Shown: positions 10,001 through 19,286, counted from the first letter of the stretch. The stretch: DNA of 28,212 bases from Poteriospumella lacustris (GCA_008000375.1 SMOI01000389.1:1-28212); one strand, 5' to 3'. The notes: generated from the sequence alone by a model not told the origin. Program-made: numbers and translations.

Positions 10001-13000
10001 CGTCGCCGGCGCCGCGCCGCGCTGCGCCTCCGCCGCCTCCGCCGCCGCCAGCGACGCGCCATCGTCGCCGTCGCCGTCGCCGTCGTCAGCGTCGGCGTCA
10101 GCGTCGACGCGGCCGTCGCCGCCGCCGGCCGCCGGCCGCGCGATGCGAACGTGGCGCCGCGCGTCGGGCGCCTGCGTCTGCTGCGCGAGCGCCGCGGCGG
10201 GGAACAGCGCGTCGAGCAGGCGGCGCTCGACGAAGAGGCGCAGCTGGCGCTGTCGCTCCTCCGCGCGCCGCCAGTCGGCCTCGACGCTGGCGGCCGTCGG
10301 CGCGTCGCCGTCCGCCGCGGCGCCCGCCGCAGCCGCCGCAGCGGCGACCGGCGGCTTCTTCTTCGCGTCGACGGCGGCGGCGGCGGCGGTGGCCTTCGCC
10401 TTGGCGCTGCCCTTGGCGCTGCCCTTGCGCGCTGCCCGCGGCGCTTCGCTTTGGCGGCGGGCGGCGGCTTCTTCGCGGCGGTCGCCTTCGGCGCTTGGCA
10501 CCGCTGCGCTTCGTCGACGGCGACGCGGCGGCGGAGGCGGCCTCTGCGTCGCTCGGCGCCGCGACGCGGCGGCGGCGTCGTCGTCGTTGGCGGCGGCGGA
10601 GGGCGCGGCGGCGGCGGCGGCGGCTGCGGCTGCGCTGCGCCGCGCGTTGCGGCGGGCGACGCGGCGGGCCTCGCGCAGCTGGCGGCGCTTCAGCCGCCGC
10701 GCGTCGCGCCGCTCGGCGACCGTCGGGTCGACGATGCGCAGCAGCGCCGGGAACAGGTCGCCCGCGTGGACGAAGTCCGCCGCGCGCCGCAGCCGCCGCA
10801 GATACGTCGCCCGCGCGTCGCCGCCGCCGTCGACGTCGTCGGGGTCGCCGAGGCCGTCGGCGTCGGCCGCCGCGTCGACGCGGTAGAAGCCGCCGTAGTC
10901 GTCGTTGCGCTCGGCGTGCGGCCAGCGCGCCAGCTCTTGCGCCAGCGCGTGCTCCGTCTGCTGCTGCACGTACGCCGCCTCGTGCTGCGTGCGCACGAGC
11001 AGCGCGTCGAGCAGGCGCTGGCGCCGCCAGTGGCCGGGCTCCCAGAAGCGGCAGAAGAAGTACGCGCGCTGCCGCGTCAGCGGACAGCTGCCCACCGTGC
11101 GCGGCTCGCGCGTGATCAGCGTCGCTTCGCCCGCCACGTCCGCCGCCGCCACGCCGCCGCCCAGCGCCGCAGCCGCCGCCGCCGCGTCGATCGCCGCCGC
11201 GTCCGCCGTCGCAGCGGTCGCAGCGGTCGCAGCGGTCGCCGCGGTCGACGGCCGCGAGGCGCCGACGCGTCGTCGCCGTCGCCGTCGCCGTCGCGCGGCG
11301 TGGCCATCGACGCGGCGGTGGCGGGGCGCAGCGGCCGCGAGACGAAGACGTCGACGACGGAGGGGACGAAGTGCGCGTGGTAGTCGGCGAAGAACGCGAA
11401 GGCCGCGAGGCAGCGCCGCAGAAGAACTTCGGCCGCTGCCACTGCGCGTCCTCCGCGCCGCAGCGGCGCGACACGACGCGCGCCGCGCGGGCCGCGTCGC
11501 CCTCGTCGGCGCCGTCGCCCTCGTCGGCGGCGTCGGCGTCGAGCGTCGCGCCGGGCGCCGCGGCGGCCTCGTCGCCGTGGTGCAGCTGGTGGCGGAAGGC
11601 GACGATCGCGTGGCGCAGCGCGAACGACGCGTACACGGCGCCCTCGATCGAGCGAAAGGCGCGGCGCAGCTCGACGACGCGCGCGTCCTCGTCGCCGTCG
11701 GGGTCCGCGACGGCGCCGCCGCCGTCGCGCGGCCGCAGCGCCGACGACGCCGCGCGCCACAGCGACGCGAAGGGCCTCGCGACGGCGCGACGGAGGCCGC
11801 CAGCGTCGCGGCGGCGGCCTCGGCGAGCTGCGGCAGCGTCTGGCGCCGCAGACACGTCGCCGAGGCGGCCGCGGCGCTCGACAGCGACGCCCAATAGCCC
11901 TGCGGCAGCGCGCGCAGCGACAGCGCCTGCAGCTGCGTCAGCCGCTTCAGCTCGCGCTGCGCCGCCTTCCGCGTCGACGCAGCCGCCGCCTGCTGCGCCT
12001 TCTGCTTCGCCTTCGCCGCGCCGCTGGACGACGCCGACGTCGACGCCGCCGACGGCGCCGCCAGCGTCGCGCCGGGCTCGCGCAGCGCGGCGAGCGCCTC
12101 GTCGGGGACGTGCGGCAGGCGGAAGCGCTGCTCGAGGCGCCGCTCGACGGCGTCGCGCGCGTCGGCGGCGGCCTCGGCGGCGTAGGGCACGAAGCTCATC
12201 ACCTCGTCGGCCGCCTCGCTCGCGAACCACTTGAGCACCAGCGTCAGCGGCAGCGTCGCGCGCTGCTCTTTGACCTCCACCGCGACGGACGGCGGCACCG
12301 GCGGCGGCGCTGCGGCCCCCGGCGCTGCGGCCCCCGGCGGTGCGGCCGTCTTCTGCGGCGGCTTCTTCTTCGCGGCGGCGGCGGCGGTGGCGGGCGGCGC
12401 GGGGGCGGCGAGCTGGCGCAGGACGAAGGGCACGACGTGCTCGTCGACGAGGCGCTGCATCTCGCGCGAGTGCTCGTGGTAGATGCAGCCGAGGCGCGCG
12501 AGCAGCGCCGGCAGCCGGTGCGCGGGCAGCAGCCCGTCGTCGTCCTCGTCGAAGTCCTCGACGACGCGCAGCACGCGCGGCGTCACGAACGTCGTCACGT
12601 TGCCCGGCTGCTGCCACCACTCGGCGCCCGCGGCTCCGGCGCCGACCGCCTCCGCCGTGCGACGTTTCGCGTCGTCGTCGGTGTCCGCGGCGGAGGCGGC
12701 GTCGCTGTCGGCGTCGCGCGGTCCCTTCGTCGCCGTCGTCGCCTTCGTCGTCGCCTTCTTCGCGCCCTTCGCGTCTTTGGCGCCCTTCGCCGCGCCCTTC
12801 GCGTCGCCGCGCTTGGCCTTGGCGGGGCTCTTCTTCGCGTCCGTCGACCGCGGCCGCGCGGCGTCCGACTCGGACGCGCTGCCGCTGGTCGGCGGCGGCT
12901 TCTTCTTCGCGCTGCCCTTGGCGCTCGCGGAGCTCTTCGCGCTCTTCGCGCTACGGCTGCTCTTCTTCGCCTCGCCGTCGGTGGCTTCGCTCTCGGAGGC

Positions 13001-14923
13001 CGACGCGGCGCTGGACACGGGCCGCGACTTCGCCTGCGACGCCGGCCGCGACGCCTTCGACGACGTCGACGGTCGCGACGCCTGCGACGCCGACGCCGAC
13101 GCTGAGTGCTTCGTCGACGCGCCGCTGGCATCGAGGGTGGCCCCGCTGGCGACGGAGGCGGCGGCGGCGGCGTCGCGCGGCAGGTCGAAGAACGACAGCG
13201 TCGCGCGGGACTGCGCCGCCCGCTGCGCCGCGGGCGACCGCTCGTACCGCTGGCGGTACAGCTGCTCCTCCTCGAAGCGCCGCTGCACGTAGCGCTCGCG
13301 CAGCTGCAGGCGCTTCATGTAGCGGCGGAAGAGCACCTGGCCGGCCGGCGTCGGCAGCTGCACGTAGCGCCACGTGGCGGCGGCCAGCGAGCGCACGTCG
13401 CGGCGGACGATGTCCTCGACGCTCTCGCGGACGTACGCGAGCAGCAGCACCTGCAGCACCTTCAGCTGCATGCGGTGGCGCGCGAGGAAGCGCCCGCGGA
13501 GCCAGCGCTGGATGCGCACGGCGGCCGTGTAGAACATGCGGTGGAACATCGAGATCTGGAACGCGCGGTGGCAGCGCACGAGGTAGCCGCGCACGTTGCG
13601 CTGCAGCAGACGGCAGCAGCGCAGGCGCCAGCGCAGGAACTGCGCGCGTCGCTTCGCCAGGATGCCGCGCCACCAGCACTGGAGGATGCGCGCCTGTTGG
13701 TAGCGGAAGAGGCGGTAGCGGTAGGGCAGGACGTAGTGGTACAGCAGCCGCCACCAGGCCTGCACCTTGCGCGCCAGGCGGTGCAGCAGCTTCAAGTGGT
13801 GGCGGTACTGGCGCTGGATCAGCTTCGCGCACTGCTCGCGGATCTTGCGGTACAGCCGCGCGGCCTTGCGCACCTTGTGGCCGCGAAAGACGGACGCGAT
13901 GCGCGTGGCCATGCGGTGCTTGTGGCGCAGGAAGCGCATGAACCAGCGCTGGATGCGCGCGGCGAAGGAGTGCGCCGAGGGGTCGTAGTCGACGAAGGCC
14001 GTCTTCAGGTCCTGGAGGATCTGCAGCGGGTCGGAGGACAGTGCGGGCTGCGACAGGTGCGCCGACAGGTAGCCGTCGGTGAAGTCGGCGCCGCGGCCGC
14101 CAGTCGTCGACGATGGCGCTGCGCCAGCAGCTGGTCGCGTGGGGTCGTTATCGAAGCCCAAGTGCGTGTTCAGGGCCTGCTGTAGCGACTTGTAGGCCGC
14201 GCCGAACTCGCCACCCTCTCGTTGCAGCTCCGCCTGGCGCTGCAGCCACAGCACCGACAGGCGCGACGACACCTCCGGCAGCTGCTGCTTCGACTCGGCG
14301 AACGGCGCCGTGTCCTGCACTCCGCCCGTTCGATATGGTGAAGTGGGCGAGGCTGTTCGCAGATGAATAGGCGAGGACGTCGTGGACGACAAGAACGGCA
14401 GCGACTTGTGCGGCGCGGACGACGACCGAAAGAGACCGTCCGCGTCGTGCTCCTCCGACGGTTGGTACTGGAACTCGGACGCTGTACCAGTGGGGAACGG
14501 CTGTGTCAAGGAGAGAAGCGTCGTGTTCGACAGCTTGTGGGTGGGAGAGGACGGTGCGGCGGTCTCGGACACGAGGATGTTGGCGGTGGGGAAGAGCACC
14601 GCGGCGGCGTTGAGCGGCCGCGACATGCGCGACGCCACTGTGTCCGTCAAGCAGCCGAAATCATCCGTCTCCGTCAGCGTTGCTGTCATGACATCGATCA
14701 TCTCTGTGGACAGCGGGAGGTAGTCGTCGTTCTTGCCGAAGAACGAGGACGAAGACTGTGATGCCGATGCATTTCCTTTCTTTTTCGCGGTGCGCGACGC
14801 CTTAGAGGGTGAACTTGTGCCCTTTTTGCGTTCGCCACTTTCGGTTTGTTGTTGCTTTTTCAAAAACTCTGCCAATTGTAACTGGGCCGGATTGAACGTG
14901 CCAAACGTTCCCGTCGCCTTCAT
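2175..14923 (-). CDS. Giant IQ-motif / EF-hand-like low-complexity protein, reading frame repeatedly broken
   Basis: I do not recognise a named family. The start ATG at 14921-14923 gives MKATGTFGTFNPAQLQLAEF. The frame is open from there to about 11,790, roughly 1,040 residues. Residues 1-320 are Ser/Thr/Pro-rich with a short helical stretch. Residues about 324-484 hold 7-8 IQ-type motifs. Residues 790-801 form one EF-hand-like loop (DFDEDDDGLL). Basic and acidic low-complexity linkers follow. From 11,790 to 2,830 coding-like sequence continues but hops between the three minus frames about 25 times. Helical segments remain recognisable, for example VADLVDDLQLDRLFAAQLAA near 9.4 kb and LRFVALRFGHRFVAAAP near 5.4 kb. 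The C-terminus (2175-2831 region) ends in AMLRHEQRRGL and a TAG stop. The span is 12,749 nt, two more than a multiple of three, so net missing bases would be 1 modulo 3. No internal promoter-like or AT-rich gap suggests separate genes, but two or three genes cannot be excluded. IQ motifs normally bind calmodulin-type light chains, so a Ca2+-responsive scaffold role is plausible but inferred. Confidence 0.65.
3752..3792 (-). repeat. 15-nt tandem repeat inside the giant gene
   Basis: Two and a half copies of a 15-nt unit (plus strand GCCAGCGACGCCGAC) encode a SASLA-type repeat in the minus frame used here. The unit is a multiple of three, so copy changes keep the frame. Confidence 0.75.
4044..4070 (-). 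repeat. GGC/GCC trinucleotide run encoding polyproline
   Basis: About nine consecutive GGC units on the plus strand read as CCG/CCC proline codons on the minus strand (about 11 prolines with flanks). One of the inferred frame changes lies next to it. Long GC-only runs of this kind are prone to slippage and miscalling. Confidence 0.8.
4199..4221 (-). repeat. Poly-aspartate trinucleotide run
   Basis: A run of GTC/ATC units on the plus strand encodes eight consecutive aspartates on the minus strand, at the edge of the acidic/basic low-complexity domain of the giant protein. Confidence 0.75.
4585..4682 (-). repeat. Lys/Ala/Asp/Thr repeat (KDKAATK type) in the giant gene
   Basis: Related units containing the plus-strand core GCTTTGTCCTTTGTCGC encode repeated TKDKAA peptides on the minus strand. 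Together with the adjacent KSDA repeat and a flanking KGKAK-rich stretch they form a histone-H1-like, lysine/alanine-rich domain of about 170 residues. Such segments often bind nucleic acid or other polyanions, but that is only a composition argument. Confidence 0.75.
4701..4785 (-). repeat. 12-nt repeat encoding (KSDA)n
   Basis: Seven copies of a 12-nt unit (plus strand GCGTCGCTCTTG with variants) encode KSDA tetrapeptides, one of them ESDA. Some units differ only at synonymous positions, which points to selection on the protein in this frame. Confidence 0.8.
5341..5366 (-). repeat. GCC trinucleotide run encoding polyglycine
   Basis: Eight to nine GCC units on the plus strand read as about ten glycines on the minus strand, just before a WWWQRLV segment. 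The surrounding frame is open from about 5,545 to 4,090. Confidence 0.8.
7641..7688 (-). repeat. 12-nt tandem repeat in the giant gene
   Basis: About four copies of the plus-strand unit CGCGTCGTGTGT. On the minus strand they encode an ATHD tetrapeptide repeat that leads into DGSVDGSVDGDWRAELPPP. A frame change lies at its right flank. Confidence 0.7.
9231..9282 (-). repeat. 12-nt repeat encoding (DGDS)n
   Basis: Four copies of GCTGTCGCCGTC on the plus strand encode an acidic DGDS repeat on the minus strand, followed by Lys/Ala/Ser-rich sequence. It is one of several alternating acidic and basic blocks in the giant protein. Confidence 0.75.
11208..11248 (-). repeat. 9-nt repeat encoding (ATA)n
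   Basis: Four near-identical copies of GTCGCAGCG on the plus strand encode an Ala-Thr-Ala repeat on the minus strand, immediately after a frame change at about 11,260. Confidence 0.7.
12520..12560 (-). other. EF-hand-like calcium loop in the giant protein
   Basis: Residues about 789-804 read EDFDEDDDGLLPAHRL, followed by LARLG. The spacing of acidic residues, the glycine and the hydrophobic residue after it match the calmodulin EF-hand loop. Position 12 is Arg rather than Glu, so calcium binding may be weak or lost. It lies about 300 residues after the IQ array in the same open frame. Confidence 0.55.
13470..13954 (-). other. IQ-motif array in the giant protein
   Basis: Residues about 324-484 contain repeated IQ-type elements spaced roughly 18-25 residues apart: IQRWFMRFLRHKHR, IASVFRGHKVRK, IQRQYRHHL, VQAWWRLL, LQCWWRGILAKR, LQRNVRGYLVR and IQRWLRGRFLAR. 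LQRNVRGYLVR fits the IQxxxRGxxxR consensus exactly apart from the conservative L for I. IQ arrays bind calmodulin or related light chains, as in myosins and ASPM. No motor domain is seen before or after it. Confidence 0.8.
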
Positions 14924-15711
14924 TTGGATCGCAGTGCAACGCCTCTTCTCAGAACGTGAACATGAGACAGACGATTCAACAAAACTTTAAATGATTCTTT
15001 CTTCGATGTATGCTATTGGTTTATGATATTCTCCTCCTGGACGGGGATGACGAATCCGGAATCAAATACAAAAATAGCACAGCAAACTCTGAGCGGCGGC
15101 CTCGAACACGACGCGTTTGAAGACGGCGGAACAAGTTTGAAACGGTCGCGCGACGGTAGATTCTGAAACGCTTAGTACACCCTTTTGAACCTCGTATATG
15201 CCACTTCAGACTAGAACGTGGTACTCTTATGTACCAATGAATGTGGACAACGTGTTTCATTCTATACATTGATGTAATCGATATTAGTCACTTCTAATGT
15301 ACATCCTGTTTTGGTCTTTAGCACAAAATGAAATGATCTCAAAACAGAAGTTTATCCATACACACGTTGGTATTCTAAGCAGTAGATGTAAGTTCAATCA
15401 TTTACTGACGCAAATAGTTGGATTGGCTTCAGCAAAGCATTCGTACTTCAATATTCATCACAATATATTAGTTTAAGGTTTTGCAAACCATAATATGTAC
15501 ACCATTTACTGTACAACATTTTTTGTTTTCTATATTGATCTAGACAATAATATTTGACATGAAATGTACAAAGGTTACCCTGCCAGTCAAAGTGGCGACT
15601 CGATCAAGACTCAAGAGGGAGCCAAGAACTCGCCACTTAATTCCTTTGAACTTCCGCATCGCCCAGTCACAAGACCTCTCTCATATCGATAGCTTGTGTG
15701 TGAGTGTGATA
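14924..15711. promoter_or_regulatory. AT-rich divergent promoter region between the giant gene and DUS3
   Basis: The two genes are transcribed away from each other across this interval. About 15,000-15,560 is clearly AT-rich, in sharp contrast to the GC-rich flanks. It holds several TATA-like stretches (for example near 15,455-15,475 and 15,530-15,555), but I cannot single out a core promoter. An ATG at 15559 is in frame with DUS3. The 51 codons before the chosen start at 15712 do not look like DUS3 and are probably 5' untranslated sequence. Confidence 0.55.
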
Positions 15712-18330
15712 ATGAACCCTGAGCTGTTTGTTGGTATCAAGGGGGACTTTTTGAAACCCCAAGAGCCCAGAGGCGCCCGCGCAGCTCGGCCTGCTGACGT
15801 TGTTGAAGCCCCAGCCGATACACGATCTGAGCCCGAAAAAACTGTTCAAGAAAGTGCCGCAGTTGCCCCAGTTGCCCCAGTTGCAAGCGAAGAATCTGCT
15901 GGTAAAATGGATGTGGAAGGGGTTGCCGAGGGAGCCGAGGGGGCTGAAGATGCTGGTAACAAACGGAAGCGCGAGGAGACCGCTGACGAAAACAACAAAG
16001 ACAAAGGCGAATTCAAGAAGCTTACCTTGCGTGCCCGGCACCAGCAAAAGCATCGCCCAAACAAAGAGGATCGTCTTTGCCCAGCGACGCTGCGCAACGA
16101 AAAGTGCCCCTTCGACGACGGCTGCTACTACAACCACGATGTCGCCGACTACTTGTCCAGAAAACCCGCCGACGTTGGACCGCGTTGCTATTTGTACGAT
16201 ACGTACGGTATGTGTCCTCAAGGAATGATGTGTCGCTTTGGCGACTGTCACATCGATCGAGTGACGCTGATGAGCAAGACGCGCCCCGAGGCGGACGGCG
16301 GTGTCCTTCCGCGTCCTCCCGAATTGAACCCTCTGAAGAAGGAAACACAGGTTCTGTTGCGAAAAAAGAACGCTTACTTTGATTACTGGAAGAAGCAAAT
16401 GAAAAAGGCAGCGGCTTCAGCGACTGATGCGCAGCAGCCCGCGACCGCGGCGACAGAAGAGACTTCCGCTGCTCCGGCCGCTGATGAGTCTGCAGTTGCT
16501 GCCACGGAGGCATCTGGTGAAGCAAAAGAACCTGCGGTCTCTCCCTCAGAGGAGCCAAAGGACTCCGCGGCGCCTGTCGTTGAGTCGAGTATCGTCTCGA
16601 ACCTTCGGGCCGCCGTGCCCACCGCCTTCACTGCGACGTATGCCGCTGATGCCACCTCAGACGTCAATGATCCCGTCCAACGTATTCTGCACCACAACCC
16701 CTACTACAACCTCACCCCCTACGCCGACAAGCCCGTCAAGTTGGTGGACTTCACCAACAAGGTCTACATCGCCCCGCTCACGACGGTGGGCAACTTGCCC
16801 TTCCGCCGCATCATGAAGGACTACGGCGCGGACATCACCTGTGGAGAGATGTCGATGGCCTTCAACTTGCAGTGCGGACAACCCTCCGAATGGGCCCTCC
16901 TTCGCCGCCATGTGCAAGAAGATGTCTTCGGCATTCAAGTGGCGGGCAATGCGAGCGATATGATGACGCGATGCGCGCAGTTGCTCGAGCGAGAAACGGT
17001 CTCGGAATTCGTGGATTTGAACTGTGGCTGCCCTATCGACGTCGTATGCAATCGTGGTGCCGGTTCGTCGTTAATGAACAAGCCCCAAAAGCTCATCGAT
17101 ATCCTCCAATCGATGGCTGTGAATCTTCCGTCGCGGTCGCTGACGGTGAAGGTTCGCACTGGGTGGGATGAGAAAACCCCCACCACCCACAAGTTGATCC
17201 CGCAGCTGCAGCAAGCGCAATTGCGTCGAGGTAAGAAGCATCACCCTTTTTTGTTGATCGAGTATACTCAAACGTTGCTGATACAGGAGACGACAGCACT
17301 CTTCTGTCGTCGCGGTTGGCGTGTGTGTTCATTCACGGTCGCTCCCGCTTGCAGCGCTATTCGAAGCTCGCGAATTGGGATTACGTTGCCCAGTGCGCCC
17401 GTTCGCAAGATCCCAATGCCGGTCGTCTTTTGCCCATCATCGGCAACGGCGATTTGTTCTCGTACCACGACTGGGTGAGCCACCGCAACCAGATGGCACA
17501 GAGTTTGGACAATCTGGGTGCCCTTGCCAACGTGGGACTACCGCCGTCTTCGTCCCTCGGACCAGGTATGCCAATGTCCTTTTCATGTCTTCGACCAACA
17601 CGTTGGCCCTTTTTCCTTCGACCTGTGCATCCTTCTCTTTGGCCATTATTGTTTGTGATCGCTGTCGCGTGTCTGAGCGGTGGGTGCTGACGTCGATCTC
17701 TGATGCCTTGTAGATGGTACCACCGTTGCTGATGCAGTTGGTGACTACGCTGCCGAGTGGGCGGGCGAGAGCAACAACAGCACTTTGATGGGTCTTACCT
17801 CGTGTGCCATGCTGGGGCGAGGTGCGCTGATCAAGCCATGGCTGCCGAAGGAGATCAAGGAGCTTCGCGATTACGATATATCCGCCTCCGAGAGAATGGA
17901 TATGCTGCAGCGCTTCTGGTAAGTCGTCAGCGGTTGGCAATTCTGTTTGTGTTACCTAACGCTTTTGTGCGACAGCAATTACGGCTTGGACCACTGGGGA
18001 AGCGACGCTCAAGGCGTTCAAACGACTCGTCGCTTTTTGTTGGAGTGGCTGTCGTTCTTGCATCGCTACGTTCCCCAAGGAATCACGGAGCGCCCGCAGC
18101 GAATGAATCAACGCCCCCCACCGTACGTCGGACGAGGTGAAATCGAAACGTTACTGGCCTCCCCCGCGGCAGAGGACTGGATGAAGATTTCCGAGTACTT
18201 CTTGGGGCCTGTGCCGGATGACTACCAGTTCCAGCCCAAGCACAAGTCCAACGCTTACGCATCAGAAACCAACGTTGACACCTCCACCCTTCTCTCTGGG
18301 GCGAAGGATTTGGAAATGTCCAACGGCTAA
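15712..18330 (+). CDS. DUS3: tRNA-dihydrouridine(47) synthase, Dus3 family (four exons)
   Basis: This FMN enzyme reduces U47 in the variable loop of tRNAs using NAD(P)H. Exons join 15712-17230, 17287-17565, 17714-17918 and 17976-18330, giving 785 residues. Two CCCH zinc fingers typical of Dus3 are present: C123-x8-C132-x5-C138-x3-H142 and C159-x8-C168-x5-C174-x5-H180. The flavin barrel starts near residue 350 ([22 protein letters not shown]). Cys440 in [11 protein letters not shown] is the expected catalytic acid. [18 protein letters not shown] (523-526), IGNGD and GRGALIKPW (634-642) follow, then the Dus3 C-terminal region ([48 protein letters not shown]). The start at 15712 is preferred because [16 protein letters not shown] resembles the family N-terminus. 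An in-frame ATG at 15559 would add 51 unlikely residues. Odd point: about 45-55 extra residues (roughly 570-628) separate IGNGD from GRGALIKPW, and intron 2 lies inside them. The gene converges with the membrane-protein gene. Confidence 0.95.
17231..17286 (+). other. DUS3 intron 1 (56 nt, GT-AG)
   Basis: The donor GTAAGA and acceptor ATACAG flank a phase-1 intron. Splicing joins QLRRG to [19 protein letters not shown] and restores the conserved HGRS motif, which the unspliced frame lacks. Confidence 0.9.
17566..17713 (+). other. DUS3 intron 2 (148 nt, GT-AG)
   Basis: The donor GTATGC and acceptor CTTGTAG flank a phase-1 intron. Splicing joins SSSLGP to [18 protein letters not shown] within the unusual insertion. 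It is the longest of the three introns and lies in the least conserved part of the protein, so its exact borders are less certain than the other two. Confidence 0.75.
17919..17975 (+). other. DUS3 intron 3 (57 nt, GT-AG)
   Basis: The strong donor GTAAGT, a branch-point-like CTAAC about 15 nt before the acceptor, and the acceptor GACAG are present. It is phase 2. Splicing joins [16 protein letters not shown] exactly as in the Dus3 family. Confidence 0.92.
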
Positions 18331-18364
18331 ACGCCTGATTCAGAACTAGTTCCCATCTGTTGAA

Positions 18365-18369
18365 TGTAA
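18365..18369 (+). terminator. Candidate poly(A) signal (TGTAA) after DUS3
   Basis: TGTAA lies 35 nt after the DUS3 stop codon. A tandem TGTAAA follows the giant gene at a similar spacing. There is no AATAAA in this position. A five-base match alone is weak evidence. Confidence 0.25.
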
Positions 18370-18880
18370 CGATGACGACATTGCCGTGTTGTGCAACACA
18401 ATCTCCTCGGTGAAGATGTATTTACGTTTGTTTTACAGATACATTATAAGACGAGGGGTGGGGAGTCGACAGATGCAAAACGAACGAGTCGGAGACCGAC
18501 GATTCCAACAGATGAAAAGAAAGCCAGACCAGATGCGATAGCACTGGGTTTCAAACCGATGGTACCAAGGCCGTGTGGACTCGTGGTGAAGGTGAGCAAA
18601 AGATTGCACTGAATCGCCGAGATCGTTCAAGCTGGAGGGGGGGGGCATTCGACTGCTCGTCGAGCAGCAAAGAATGGGGGTAAATAGGCAAAAAGAAAGG
18701 CGGAAGACTGCAACCGCAGCGGACTCGCAGGGTATGCGGTGGGACAAAGAAATCGGCGGCCGACAAATGGTCACCGAGGCTCTTTGGCACCTCACCTCCA
18801 CTCAAGAAACAAATGCGGTCTACCCGAGGGCCAGACCGACGCAACAAATCCAATACAAAGCAACGACAATGAGCAACGCC

Positions 18881-18940
18881 ATCACTATCACTATCACTAT
18901 CACTATCACTATCACTATCACTTGCGCTATCACTATCAAT
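18881..18940 (+). repeat. (ATCACT)n microsatellite
   Basis: Seven perfect hexamer units (18881-18922) are followed by the imperfect units TGCGCT and ATCACT and then ATCAAT. Looser ATCAA/ATCAC echoes continue to about 18,990. It lies in the noncoding gap, so copy number is free to vary. Confidence 0.95.
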
Positions 18941-19286
18941 ATAAAAAACAATGTGTCAATATCAAAATCAACACCAATATCAATATCACTGCCTCGGTCC
19001 TATCCATCAGCCAAGGACCAGTGATCAATGGTGACAAGATACAATCAACGACCAAGCGAGCCGAATGGAGAAAGAAAAGAAACTCGACGTGACGATCTGC
19101 ACGCGAGAAAAACATAAGCGACAGGCAAATCATGGAGAACACGCACGAGAACGAAGGAAGGAACACATTTGCCTTCGCGAGAACCACGCGGCTGGCGCCG
19201 AAACAATGGACAAGCACAAAGGCTGACCAACAAGGCGACGGTGGCACGCACTGTGCCGACGTTCGCCGTTCCTCGTACACAGTGCG

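Larger units (their letters stand above)
18331..19286. other. Convergent intergenic region
   Basis: This 956-base gap separates the stop codons of DUS3 (plus) and the membrane-protein gene (minus). It contains an ATCACT microsatellite, a run of nine G at 18637-18645, and a perfect 7-bp palindrome around 18660 (CTGCTCG/CGAGCAG). ORFs of 60-120 codons on both strands have no recognisable content. A GGTTTCAAACC at about 18,549 is not part of a foldable tRNA. Confidence 0.6.

Noticed and set aside
1866-13941. Many long plus-strand ORFs opposite the giant gene, some over 1,400 codons
   Set aside because: Stop codons are rare in DNA of this GC content, so long antisense ORFs are expected. Their translations are Arg/Ala/Pro-rich with no structure, while the minus frames give IQ motifs, an EF-hand-like loop and in-frame peptide repeats.
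15559-15711. Upstream in-frame ATG that would extend DUS3 by 51 residues
   Set aside because: The added residues do not resemble the Dus3 N-terminus and lie beside the AT-rich promoter. The ATG at 15712 begins a family-like sequence.
17231-17478. Read-through of DUS3 intron 1 to a stop at 17478
   Set aside because: It destroys the HGRS, GNGD and C-terminal motifs, all of which are restored by removing the 56-nt GT-AG intron.
18545-18575. GGTTTCAAACC resembling a tRNA T arm
   Set aside because: The T stem does not pair and no A box or acceptor stem is found upstream on either strand.
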